Positions 43,805-52,057 of a stretch of 64,000 nt of DNA are shown here, in pieces; positions within the stretch are counted from its first letter, which is position 1; the number at the start of each line of letters is the position of its first letter. Source of the stretch: Actinomadura citrea. Its GTDB lineage: Bacteria; Actinomycetota; Actinomycetes; Streptosporangiales; Streptosporangiaceae. Location: assembly GCF_013409045.1 (NCBI RefSeq), contig NZ_JACCBT010000001.1, forward strand, positions 558,001 to 622,000, read 5' to 3'. Under the pieces are notes generated by a model. The model did no database searches, had not been told where the DNA came from, and worked only from the letters and a program-made list of their open reading frames with translations. A program made the position numbers and the translations under genes.

Positions 43805-44968
43805 TCACAGCTTGCCCTTCCACAGGAGCCTGTTGGGCTGCGAACGCAGTCCCTTGAGGGTGTGGGTGGAGTTGTCGTTCAGCACCTTCTGCACCGTCGG
43901 GAAGGTGGCCTTCGGGTGGGTCGACAGGTAGAGGGCGGCGACACCGCTGACATAGGGGGCGGCCATGGACGTTCCGCTGAGCGCCTTGTGGCCGCCGCCG
44001 GGCCAGGTCGAGTAGATGCCGTAGCCGGGGGCGTTGATGTCGACGCACTTGCCCCAGTTGGAGAACGAGGCGCGCGTGTCGCTCTTGGTGGTCGCGCCGA
44101 CCGCCATGACCCAGCCGGCACCGGCCGGCGAGACCTTGCAGGCGTCGGCGTTCGAGTTGCCGGCGGAGACGGAGGTGAACACCCCGGACTTGGACAGGTT
44201 CATCACGGCGGTGTTCACCGCCGTGGACTTGGGGCCGCCGAGGGACATGTTCGCCACGGCCGGCTTGGCGGCGTGGGTGCGCAGCCAGTTGGCGGCGTCG
44301 ACGATGTCCGACATCGAGCCCTCGCCGTTGCAGTCGAGGACGCGCAGGGCCCGCAGCTTCACGGACTTGGCGGCGCCGTAGGTCTTGGAGCCGATGATGC
44401 CCGCGACGTGGGTGCCGTGGCCGTTGCAGTCACGTCCGTCGCCGTTGAACCTGCTCGCCGCCCAGGCGATCGAGGCGCGGCCGCCGAACTCCTTGTGCTT
44501 GACGTCCAGGCCGGTGTCGATGATGTAGGCGTTCACGCCCGCGCCGGACGACTTGTAGGTGTAGGTCTTGGACAGCTTCGCCGACCGCTGGTCGATGCGG
44601 TCGAGTCCCCAGGGCAGCGGTGCGCGCTGGGTCGTGGTGGCCCTGACGATCTGGTCCTGCTCGATCGCGGCGACGCGGTGGTCGCGGCGCAGCTTGTTCA
44701 GCTGGTCGTCGCTCAGCCGCGCGGCGAAGCCGTTCAGGACGCCGTCGAAGCGCCGGACGCCCGTCGCCTTGACGTTCTTGGCGGCGGCGTCGGTGGACGC
44801 GCCGGACTTCAGCGTGACGATGTACCGGCCGGGCACCGGGGTGCCCTCCGCCGCCGTCACCTTCACCAGGGACGACGCGTCGTCGGCGAGCACCGGGAAC
44901 GCCGCGGCGGCGCCGAGGCACGCCGCGACCGAGCCGACGAGCAGCAGCCTTCGGTGGACAGCCCGCAA
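43805..44968 (-). CDS. Secreted S8 (subtilisin-like) serine protease
   Basis: 387 residues: signal peptide (about 1-29), I9 inhibitor propeptide (about 45-120, PGRYIVTLKSG to AAIEQDQIV), then an S8 catalytic domain of the proteinase-K/aqualysin type. Triad: Asp151 (YIIDTGLD), His184 (NGHGTHVAG), Ser334 (SGTSMAAPYVSG), with oxyanion Asn in SAGNSN. The start is a TTG at 44968 with GAAGGAGGAG just upstream. A 17-bp inverted repeat in the leader may be an operator. Confidence 0.96.
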   Translation of the reverse strand: MRAVHRRLLLVGSVAACLGAAAAFPVLADDASSLVKVTAAEGTPVPGRYIVTLKSGASTDAAAKNVKATGVRRFDGVLNGFAARLSDDQLNKLRRDHRVAAIEQDQIVRATTTQRAPLPWGLDRIDQRSAKLSKTYTYKSSGAGVNAYIIDTGLDVKHKEFGGRASIAWAASRFNGDGRDCNGHGTHVAGIIGSKTYGAAKSVKLRALRVLDCNGEGSMSDIVDAANWLRTHAAKPAVANMSLGGPKSTAVNTAVMNLSKSGVFTSVSAGNSNADACKVSPAGAGWVMAVGATTKSDTRASFSNWGKCVDINAPGYGIYSTWPGGGHKALSGTSMAAPYVSGVAALYLSTHPKATFPTVQKVLNDNSTHTLKGLRSQPNRLLWKGKL

Positions 44969-45012
44969 GGCTCCTCCTTCTGCCGGGGAGCGCGCGGAGG
45001 CGTCCCGCTCAT

Positions 45013-45029
45013 GATCGATGGTTTCGATC
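45013..45029. promoter_or_regulatory. Inverted repeat ahead of the subtilase gene
   Basis: GATCGA-TGGTT-TCGATC, a perfect 6-5-6 repeat located 45-61 bp before the TTG start of the protease. Confidence 0.45.
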
Positions 45030-45104
45030 GAGGGAAAACCTTAGCGGAACTGTCCTGATATGAGGCGACAAAGTGGACGCATTGCCGGAGTTGGCAGAAG
45101 CGGG

Positions 45105-47006
45105 TCAGGTCCGGCTGAGCCGTCCTCCGTAGCCGAGGCTCGTCCCCGGCCTCGTCCAGGTGTACTGGAGCGTCCCGTCCGGCTGCCGGGTGACCTGCAC
45201 GACCCCGGACGTGCACGGCTTGCCGATCTCCAGGTTCATCTTCAGCGCGCTCTCGGTGCCCCGGGCGAGCCGGAGGGTGCCGTTGCAGTTCTCCCGCGGG
45301 TACAGGGCGCGCCCGGTCGTCCCGCCGGTCTGGAACGTGATCTCCACCGGGAAGGACGCGTTGCGGCCCGTGTTGACCACCGTCCCCTTCCACGTCCCCG
45401 CGAACGAGGCCGGGATCGTGGTCACCGGGCGGTTGTCGGAGGTGTTGGTGCTGTCGGGCGGCGACCCGTCGTCGTCCGCCTTCAACTGGGGCCACAGGAC
45501 CAGGGCGATGATGGCGATGCCGACGCTGACGCCGATGGCCAGCGACAGCGCCAGGCCGAGGACGTGGTTGCCGGGGCGCCGCATCTTCGCGAGGGCCGCG
45601 AAGGGCGAGGGGCGGTTCGGGGAGCGGTGCCCGCCGCCCTCGCGCCCCTGTCCCAGCCCTGGGATGAGCGGGTTCGGCGCGGTGGGGTCCGGCGGGGGCG
45701 TCATGTCGACGGCGTCGAACGTGGCCGTCCGGTCGGTCCCGACGGCGTCGAACCTCGCCGTCTGCTCGGCCTGGTCGCGCCCGCCCGCGTGGGCGTGCTG
45801 CTCGGGCCGGTTCAGGCCGACCGCGTTGAAGGTCGTGGTCGCCTCGAACGCGGCGGGGTCGAGGTCGGCGGCGGACGGTTCGGGCTGCGGGCCGGGCTCC
45901 GGACGCGCCCGGCGGGAGCGCGAGAGCTTCCCGAGCAGCGGCACCGAAGGCGACGCGGAGTCCGCGGCCGGCCCCGGAAGCGGGCCCGAAGGCGGTCCCG
46001 GAAGCGGTCCGGGGGGCGTGGCGGGGCCCGGCGTGAACCCGGCCGGGGGAGCGGCTCCCATGGGGCTTCCCGGGGCATCCATGGGGGGACGCGGAGGCGG
46101 CGTGACCCGAGGCAGGGTGTGGCGGACCATCACGCCGGTCGCGAGGGCGCGGCCCTCCTCGACCATCGAGGCCGGCAGGCGTTCGGTGAGCGCGCTGCCC
46201 CTGCCGAGCAGCCGTTCGAGGATCGTCCTGGCCATCGGACGCTCGGCCGGGTCCTTGGCCAGGGCGGCCGTCACCACCTCGCGCAGGGAGTCGGGCAGCT
46301 CCGACAGGTCGGCCTCGTCGTAGACGATCCGCTGCATCACCTCGGACGGCGAGCCCTCGCCGAACGGCGGCTTGCCCGCGGCGGCGAACAGGACGGTCGA
46401 CGCCCACGCGAACACGTCGGCGGCCGGGCCGATGCCCATGCCGCTCAACTGCTCGGGGGACTTGTAGCCGGGGTCCTCGGTCATGTGCCCGCGGAACGCC
46501 ACGTTCACGGCCTCCATGGCGTGGGCGATGGCGAAGTCGCTCATCCGGGGGCCGTCCCGGCCGAGAAGAACGTTCCCGGGCTTCAGATCGTGGTGGACGG
46601 CGCCCGCGCGATGGACGGCGGCCAAGGCGATCGCCATGCCGATCGCCACGCGCTCCACGACGACGGCGCCGCGCACGCCCTCCTCGTCCACGAGCTGCTG
46701 GAGGGAGGGCCCGTCGACCCACTCGCTCACCACGTAGGGGCGGTCGCCCTCCACGTCGGCGTGCAGGATCGCCGCCGTGCAGAAGCCGGAGACCTTCCGG
46801 GCCGGGGCGAACGCGTCGGCGAACCGCGACCGGGCGACCGGTTCGCCGCTCAACCGCACGTGCAGGACCTTCACGGCGACGGGGCGCCCGGACGGGTCCC
46901 CGCCGAGGAAGACGGCGCCCTGCTCGCCCACGCCGAGCCGTCCCGTGATCTCGAACGAGCCGAGCCGTCTCGGGTCGCCCGGCTGCAGGGGCAGCGCCTC
47001 GGGCAT
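45105..47006 (-). CDS. Membrane Ser/Thr protein kinase with altered HRD and DFG motifs
   Basis: 633 residues. Kinase domain about 15-275: Gly-rich loop GRLGVGEQGAVFLGG, catalytic Lys46, loop HHDLKPGN (138-145, HRD changed to HHD), and DFA (157-159, DFG changed to DFA). A Pro-rich linker (about 290-440) carries FDAVG/FNAVG repeats, one membrane helix (LGLALSLAIGVSVGIAIIAL), then an extracytoplasmic beta-rich domain with two Cys. ATG at 47006 with GGAGG upstream. The catalytic Asp140 and Lys142 remain, so activity may be kept but weakened. Lacks PASTA repeats. Confidence 0.9.
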   Translation of the reverse strand: MPEALPLQPGDPRRLGSFEITGRLGVGEQGAVFLGGDPSGRPVAVKVLHVRLSGEPVARSRFADAFAPARKVSGFCTAAILHADVEGDRPYVVSEWVDGPSLQQLVDEEGVRGAVVVERVAIGMAIALAAVHRAGAVHHDLKPGNVLLGRDGPRMSDFAIAHAMEAVNVAFRGHMTEDPGYKSPEQLSGMGIGPAADVFAWASTVLFAAAGKPPFGEGSPSEVMQRIVYDEADLSELPDSLREVVTAALAKDPAERPMARTILERLLGRGSALTERLPASMVEEGRALATGVMVRHTLPRVTPPPRPPMDAPGSPMGAAPPAGFTPGPATPPGPLPGPPSGPLPGPAADSASPSVPLLGKLSRSRRARPEPGPQPEPSAADLDPAAFEATTTFNAVGLNRPEQHAHAGGRDQAEQTARFDAVGTDRTATFDAVDMTPPPDPTAPNPLIPGLGQGREGGGHRSPNRPSPFAALAKMRRPGNHVLGLALSLAIGVSVGIAIIALVLWPQLKADDDGSPPDSTNTSDNRPVTTIPASFAGTWKGTVVNTGRNASFPVEITFQTGGTTGRALYPRENCNGTLRLARGTESALKMNLEIGKPCTSGVVQVTRQPDGTLQYTWTRPGTSLGYGGRLSRT

Positions 47007-47135
47007 CTGACGAACCTCCGTCTCCTCCGGGGACGGCGTCCCCGGCCTTCCCGTTCCCTGCACCCCCATGCCTGGCACCGGGGTCCTTTCTACCGCCTGC
47101 GCGGTACCGGGGCCGACCCGGTAGCGTCGTCGGCG

Positions 47136-47579
47136 ATGCCGCGAACACCGCTTTCCCCCACCGTCCTGAACGAGCAGCGCGCCGCGCTCGGGCTGGCGCC
47201 CTACACCGGCGCGGACGAGCCCGCCGCGCTGCGCCGCGCGGCCTTGGACACGGTCCTCGCCGGCATCGAGGCGGGAGGCGCCGAAGCGAGCCGTCCGGTG
47301 GTCAGGGGAGCGGTGCGGTACCTGCTCGACCGGCTGGCCGAGCTTGCCCCCGGCCGTTCGGTGGAGGTCCGGGTCCCTCCGCACGCCGCCGTTCAGTGCA
47401 TCGACGGCCCGCACCATACCCGGGGTACGCCACCGAATGTGGTGGAGATGGACGCCGCCACGTGGATCGCGCTGGCCACCGGCCGCCTCACCTGGGAAGA
47501 CGCCGCGGCGAACGGACGGGTACGGGCGAGCGGCCCGCGCGCCGACCTGACGGCCCACCTCCCGCTGCCCCTCGACTGA
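47136..47579 (+). CDS. Sterol-carrier-like family protein (Rv0807-like)
   Basis: 147 residues: helical N-terminus (LRRAALDTVLAGIEAG, AVRYLLDRLAELAPGRSVEV) and a C-terminal SCP2-like part (RVPPHAAVQCIDG, VVEMDAATWIALATGRLTWE, DAAANGRVRASG). Matches mycobacterial Rv0807, which stands just upstream of purF and purM; the same local order is kept here with two genes inserted. Role unknown; probably tied to the purine locus by descent rather than chemistry. Confidence 0.85.
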   Translation: MPRTPLSPTVLNEQRAALGLAPYTGADEPAALRRAALDTVLAGIEAGGAEASRPVVRGAVRYLLDRLAELAPGRSVEVRVPPHAAVQCIDGPHHTRGTPPNVVEMDAATWIALATGRLTWEDAAANGRVRASGPRADLTAHLPLPLD

Positions 47580-47612
47580 GGGTTCCCCTCGACGGGACGG
47601 GCTCGACGGGAC

Positions 47613-47665
47613 GGTAAGGCGCGCATAGCGTGCGCGGGTAACGCGCGCCTTACCGGAGGTGATCC
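47613..47665 (+). promoter_or_regulatory. 12-bp inverted repeat abutting a full Shine-Dalgarno
   Basis: GGTAAGGCGCGC (47613-47624) and GCGCGCCTTACC (47643-47654) are perfectly complementary around an 18-base loop. The right arm ends one base before GGAGGTGATCC (47655-47665), nearly the full anti-SD complement, of the LamG gene. May end the upstream transcript, bind a regulator, or gate translation. Confidence 0.6.
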
Positions 47666-47667
47666 CC

Positions 47668-48306
47668 GTGCTGATCGCGCACTGGACGTTCGACGCCGGC
47701 ACCGTGGACGGCCGCCGGGCGGCCGACACCGCCGGAGCCGCCCCCTCCGCCGAGCTGGCGGAGACCGCCCGGATCGTCCCCGGACGGGACGGGGAGGCGC
47801 TGGCGCTCGGCGAGCACGACCGCGCCGTGATCCCCGCGGCGCCGCAACTCGTCCTGAGCCAGATCTTCGGGTTCGGCCTGGCCTTCTTCGTCCGGGTCGA
47901 CGAGGGGCCCACCGGTGAGTGGCGAAGCCTCCTCTACAAGCCCGTCGCCGAGAACGACGCGCGCGGCCTCGGCCTGTGGCTCTACCCGGACGCGATGCGG
48001 CTGCGCGTCCAGTTGTTCACCGTCAAGGGGCCCGACTACATCGACAGCCAGGCCAGGCTGACCGTGGGCGAATGGGCCCACATCGCCTTCGTCGTGGACA
48101 CCCGGGGCATGGCCCTCTACGTCGACGGGGAGCAGGACTCCGCCGCCTCGCTGGAACATCCCGTCGTCACCCCGGCCGGGCCCATCTACCTGGGCAGAGA
48201 GCCCGCCAAGCCCGGCTTCGGCGGCCTCATCGAAGATCTGCGCGTGTACGCCTCGGCGCTCGGGCAGGAGGCCGTCCGCGCCCTGGCCGACCAGCCGGGC
48301 GGTTAG
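47668..48306 (+). CDS. LamG (concanavalin-like) domain protein
   Basis: 212 residues, one LamG/laminin-G-like jelly roll: LIAHWTFDAGTVDG, FFVRVDEGPTGEWRSLLYKP, RLTVGEWAHIAFVVDTRG, ALYVDGEQDS, and GFGGLIEDLRVYASALGQEA. No signal peptide, so it is probably cytosolic, unlike most LamG proteins. GTG start at 47668 has GGAGGTGATCC upstream. Possibly binds glycans; role unknown. Confidence 0.85.
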   Translation: MLIAHWTFDAGTVDGRRAADTAGAAPSAELAETARIVPGRDGEALALGEHDRAVIPAAPQLVLSQIFGFGLAFFVRVDEGPTGEWRSLLYKPVAENDARGLGLWLYPDAMRLRVQLFTVKGPDYIDSQARLTVGEWAHIAFVVDTRGMALYVDGEQDSAASLEHPVVTPAGPIYLGREPAKPGFGGLIEDLRVYASALGQEAVRALADQPGG

Positions 48307-48330
48307 ATCCGGCCGGGCCGGACCGGGTCA

Positions 48331-48696
48331 CTAGGGGGTCGCCTGGGCGAACGGGAACTCGCGTTCGACGCAGCTCCGCCGGGACAGGTCGTCCGGGTAC
48401 CGGGCCGCGTCCCCGCACTGGGCCGCTTTGCTCACCAGCCAGAAGAGCGCCCCGGAGCCGATCAGCAGGGCGACCGCGGAGCAGACCACCCCCACGAGGG
48501 CGGGACGCCGGTCGGGGTCGCGGCGCACGAGCGAGACCGTCCCCAGGACGAGGCCCACGAGCGCCGGGATCATCCCCGCGAAGCACGCCGCGAGCCCGGC
48601 CAGGCCGACGATCCCGAGCACCTGGGAGGCCCGCGCCAGGGTGCTCCGCCACGGCGGCGCGGGGGGCGAGTGGGTGCGGTACCCGGGCATCGTCAT
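48331..48696 (-). CDS. DUF4190-like small membrane protein
   Basis: 121 residues: short Pro-rich N-terminus, two membrane helices (VLGIVGLAGLAACFAGMIPA/LVGLVLG and LVGVVCSAVALLIGSGALFW) and a C-terminal extracytoplasmic tail with two Cys (AAQCGDAARY, RRSCVERE). GGAGGAACGC precedes the ATG at 48696. DUF4190 proteins are of unknown role. Divergent from purF by 127 bp. Confidence 0.78.
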   Translation of the reverse strand: MTMPGYRTHSPPAPPWRSTLARASQVLGIVGLAGLAACFAGMIPALVGLVLGTVSLVRRDPDRRPALVGVVCSAVALLIGSGALFWLVSKAAQCGDAARYPDDLSRRSCVEREFPFAQATP

Positions 48697-48810
48697 GCGT
48701 TCCTCCACGTGTCGTCCCCAGATTCCCCCGCACCCCGTGATCCCCGTGGTTTCAGGGAGTAAAGGTCGGTTAAGGAGATGCCACCGATCGGAGCAGGTGA
48801 ACCGGGCATC

Positions 48811-48824
48811 TAGACTGGCGAACG
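48811..48824 (+). promoter_or_regulatory. purF: -10 box and leaderless start of purF
   Basis: TAGACT (48811-48816) ends 7 bases before the purF GTG, and no Shine-Dalgarno exists between them. This spacing fits a leaderless mRNA beginning at the GTG itself, a common actinobacterial arrangement. Confidence 0.55.
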
Positions 48825-50278
48825 TGCCTCTCCGTGACGGACGTCTGAGCCACGACATCGATCCCTCCGACCGTGCTCCGCAGGACGCCTGCGGGGTCTT
48901 CGGCGTCTGGGTTCCCGCCGAGGAGGCGGCCCGGGCCGAAGTGAGCAAGCTCACGTACTACGGGCTGTACGCGCTCCAGCACCGCGGGCAGGAGTCGGCG
49001 GGCATCGCCGTCAGCGACGGCTCGCGCATCGTCGTGTTCAAGGACATGGGCCTCGTCGCCCAGGTCTTCGACGAGTCGGTGCTGAACACCCTGCGCGGCC
49101 ACATCGCCGTAGGCCACTGCCGCTACTCCACGACGGGCTCGCCCACGTGGGAGAACGCGCAGCCTACGTTCCGGTCCACCGACGACGGCGGGCTGGCGCT
49201 CGTCCACAACGGCAACCTCATCAACACGCCGGAGCTGGCCGCGCGGCTGGACCCCGGCGAGCTGACCGCCACGACCGACACCGAGGTCCTGACCGCCCTG
49301 CTCGCCGCGCGCGGCCAGGGCGGCGCGCTGGAGGCGGCCCGGGAGATCCTCCCGGCGACGCGCGGCGCGTTCTCCCTGGTCTTCATGGACGAGGGGACGC
49401 TCTACGCGGCCCGCGACCCCGAGGGCATCCGGCCACTCGTGCTCGGCGCCCTGGAGGACCGCGGCTGGGTGGTCGCCTCGGAGACGGCCGGACTCGACAT
49501 CGTCGGCGCCCGGTTCGTCCGGGAGATCGAGCCGGGCGAGCTGATCGCGCTCGACGGCGAGGGCGTGCGGTCCGAGCGGTTCGCCGAGGCGCGCCCGAAG
49601 GGCTGCCTGTTCGAGTACGTGTACCTGGCGCGGCCCGACACGACGATCGCCGGGCGCAGCGTCCAGGCCACCCGCGTCGAGGTCGGGCGGCGGCTGGCCC
49701 GCGAGCACCCCGTCGAGGCCGACATGGTCATCCCGACGCCCGAGTCGGGCACGCCGGCCGCGATCGGCTACGCCGAGGCGTCCGGCATCCCCTACGGCCA
49801 GGGCCTGGTCAAGAACTCCTACGTCGGCCGGACGTTCATCCAGCCGTCCCAGACGATCCGCCAGCTCGGCATCCGGCTGAAGCTGAACCCGCTGCGGGAG
49901 GCGATCGAGGGCAAACGCCTGGTCGTGGTGGACGACTCGATCGTGCGCGGCAACACCCAGCGCGCCATCGTGTCGATGCTGCGGGACGCGGGCGCCGCCG
50001 AGGTGCACGTGCGGATCTCCAGCCCGCCCGTCTCCTGGCCCTGCTTCTACGGCATCGACTTCGCGACCCGGGCCGAGCTGATCGCCGGGAACCTGTCGGT
50101 GGAGGAGATCCGCGACTCCATCGGCGCCGACTCGCTGGGCTACGTCTCCCTGGACGAGCTGATCTCCGCCACGCACATCGCCAAGGACAGCCTGTGCCGG
50201 GCGTGCTTCGACGGCCAGTACCCCATCCCGGTGGAGCAGGACGCCCGCGGCAAGCACCTGCTGGAGGCCACTCGATGA
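48824..50278 (+). CDS. purF: Amidophosphoribosyltransferase
   Basis: 484 residues, first committed enzyme of purine synthesis: PRPP plus glutamine to phosphoribosylamine. A 22-residue propeptide (ending APQDA) precedes the nucleophile Cys23 in CGVFGVW. HRGQESAGIA, GHCRYSTTGSPTWENAQP and RPDTTIAG are present; the PRPP loop is VVVDDSIVRGNT. Cys residues in CLFEYVYLARP, SWPCFYGID and SLCRACFDG match the [4Fe-4S] sites of B. subtilis-type enzymes. Stop overlaps purM as ATGA. Confidence 0.97.
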   Translation: MPLRDGRLSHDIDPSDRAPQDACGVFGVWVPAEEAARAEVSKLTYYGLYALQHRGQESAGIAVSDGSRIVVFKDMGLVAQVFDESVLNTLRGHIAVGHCRYSTTGSPTWENAQPTFRSTDDGGLALVHNGNLINTPELAARLDPGELTATTDTEVLTALLAARGQGGALEAAREILPATRGAFSLVFMDEGTLYAARDPEGIRPLVLGALEDRGWVVASETAGLDIVGARFVREIEPGELIALDGEGVRSERFAEARPKGCLFEYVYLARPDTTIAGRSVQATRVEVGRRLAREHPVEADMVIPTPESGTPAAIGYAEASGIPYGQGLVKNSYVGRTFIQPSQTIRQLGIRLKLNPLREAIEGKRLVVVDDSIVRGNTQRAIVSMLRDAGAAEVHVRISSPPVSWPCFYGIDFATRAELIAGNLSVEEIRDSIGADSLGYVSLDELISATHIAKDSLCRACFDGQYPIPVEQDARGKHLLEATR

Positions 50279-51315
50279 CGGACCGCCCGACGACCTCCTA
50301 CGAGGCCGCAGGCGTCGACATCGCGGCGGGCGAGCGCGCCGTCGAGCTGATGAAGTCCCGGGTGGCCCGTTCGCGGCGGCCCGAGGTCGTCGACGACGTC
50401 AGCGGGTTCGCGGGGCTCTTCGACGCCTCGGCACTGCTGCGCTACACCAGACCCCTGCTCGCGACGTCCACGGACGGCGTCGGTACCAAGGTCGACCTGG
50501 CGCGGCGTCTCGGCGTCTACGACACGATCGGGCACGACCTGGTCGGCATGGTCATCGACGACCTCGCGGTGTGCGGGGCCGAACCGCTGTTCATGACCGA
50601 CTACATCGCCTGCGGCAAGGTCGTTCCGGAGCGCGTCGCCGACATCGTCGGGGGGATCGCCGACGCGTGCGCCCTGGCCGGGTGCGCCCTCGTGGGCGGC
50701 GAGACGGCCGAGCACCCCGGCCTGCTGGAGGCCGACGAGTTCGACGTGGCGGGCGCCGGGACGGGCGTCGTCGAGGCCGACCGGATCCTGGGGCCGGAAC
50801 GGGTGAGGGCGGGCGACGTCGTGCTCGCGATGGCGTCGTCCGGTATCCACTCGAACGGGTACTCGCTCGTCCGGCACATCCTGGCGACGACGGACCTGAC
50901 GCTGGAGACCCGCCCGGCCGAACTCGACCGTCCGCTGGGCCAGGAGCTCCTCACCCCGACGCGCATCTACGCCAAGGACTGCCTTGCCCTGGCCGAGGCC
51001 GGCGGAGTGCGGGCGTTCGCGCACATCACGGGCGGCGGGCTGGCGGCGAACCTGGCCCGGTCGCTTCCGCCGAGGGTGGACGCCGTGCTGGACCGCTCGT
51101 CCTGGGAGGTCCCGGCCGTCTTCCGCCTGCTCCAGGCGCACGGCGACGTACCGCAGGCCGAGATGGACAAGACGTTCAACCTCGGTGTCGGCATGGCCGC
51201 GATCGTCGCCCCGGACCGCGCCGACGAGGCGCTCCGCCTGCTGGCCTCCCGCGGCGTCCCGTCCTGGCCCCTCGGCGAGATCACCGAAGGCACCGGCGAC
51301 GCGACCCTCCGCTGA
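50275..51315 (+). CDS. purM: Phosphoribosylformylglycinamidine cyclo-ligase
   Basis: 346 residues, AIR synthase: FGAM plus ATP to aminoimidazole ribonucleotide, the step after PurSQL. Typical SYEAAGVDIAAGERAVELMK start, LLATSTDGVGTKVDLARRLG, GCALVGGETAEHPG, and DKTFNLGVGMAAIV. ATGA overlap with purF. A GC hairpin follows. Confidence 0.97.
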   Translation: MTDRPTTSYEAAGVDIAAGERAVELMKSRVARSRRPEVVDDVSGFAGLFDASALLRYTRPLLATSTDGVGTKVDLARRLGVYDTIGHDLVGMVIDDLAVCGAEPLFMTDYIACGKVVPERVADIVGGIADACALAGCALVGGETAEHPGLLEADEFDVAGAGTGVVEADRILGPERVRAGDVVLAMASSGIHSNGYSLVRHILATTDLTLETRPAELDRPLGQELLTPTRIYAKDCLALAEAGGVRAFAHITGGGLAANLARSLPPRVDAVLDRSSWEVPAVFRLLQAHGDVPQAEMDKTFNLGVGMAAIVAPDRADEALRLLASRGVPSWPLGEITEGTGDATLR

Positions 51316-51322
51316 CCCGCCG

Positions 51323-51347
51323 GCCCTGCCCGCCTCGCGGGCGGGGC
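51323..51347 (+). terminator. Hairpin terminator after purM
   Basis: GCCCTGCCCGC and GCGGGCGGGGC pair over 11 bp with one G-U, loop CTC, seven bases after the stop. Confidence 0.7.
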
Positions 51348-51471
51348 TGAACGGGACGCTGAGCGTCTCTCGGACCTCTCAGGTCAACAAGGGCATGCCG
51401 GACACCGGACGCGGCCCGTGGGGTCGCTCAGCGTGAGCGGCGGTCCCCGGGCGTGCTCCGGCTCATGACAA

Positions 51472-51503
51472 ACGCCACCGCCCGGCGGTGCGGGCGGTGG
51501 CGT
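51472..51503 (-). terminator. Terminator after DUF3073 gene
   Basis: A 13-bp perfect stem (ACGCCACCGCCCG and complement) with a 6-base loop, followed on the minus strand by TTTGTC. Confidence 0.8.
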
Positions 51504-51515
51504 GCTGTCCAACGG

Positions 51516-51722
51516 TCAACCGGAGGTGCCGTCCTTGCGGGTCTCCGTGCCGTAGTCGTCGGCGTAGTCGGCGTACTTCTCGACGAGCTCGTCATAGGAG
51601 TCTTCGCCGGAGTCGCTGACTCCCAGTTCATCCTTAAGGCGGTCGAGGTCCGTGTTGCCGGTGTTGTACTTGAGCTGCCGGGCAACCTTCACCTGCTTGG
51701 CCTTGGCTCGGCCGCGACCCAT
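51516..51722 (-). CDS. DUF3073 protein (Rv0810c-like)
   Basis: 68 residues: basic start MGRGRAKAKQVKVARQLKYN, then acidic helical part (TDLDRLKDELGVSD, YDELVEKYADYADDYG). DUF3073 proteins are actinobacteria-specific and stand downstream of purM in mycobacteria (Rv0810c), as here, transcribed toward purM. Function unknown; the charge split suggests nucleic-acid or ribosome contact. Confidence 0.92.
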   Translation of the reverse strand: MGRGRAKAKQVKVARQLKYNTGNTDLDRLKDELGVSDSGEDSYDELVEKYADYADDYGTETRKDGTSG

Positions 51723-52057
51723 TGGCTCGACCCCCTCGATGGTCAGGGCTTTCGTGGGCCCATCAACGCGCGCGTGTACCACACGAACCGGTGCCTGATG
51801 AGCCATGCGTCAGTCACGAGTACAACCGTACCCGTTTTGCGCCTGGCTCGGTACATCGACGGTACGTGGCGGCGCCCCTGTTGCTGATAACGGCAGTGTA
51901 TCCGGTGGTCACGTCAACGTGGGAAGGCCACCGTGGGACGGTCGTACGCCGCCCCACGGCGGCCCTCACAACGGTTTTGCAACGGTCTAAACAGGTCTAG
52001 GGATCCCACCCCCCGGCCGCGCCTTCCGCAAGCGCGGAGGCCGCGCCTTCCGGGAGC
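51723..52057. other. 335-bp gap
   Basis: Long leader of the DUF3073 gene plus the 3' side of the valine/leucine dehydrogenase gene. It contains short stems (GGTAC/GTACC type near 51850) and, close to 52018-52048, an imperfect GC hairpin that may terminate the dehydrogenase transcript. No gene supported. Confidence 0.45.
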
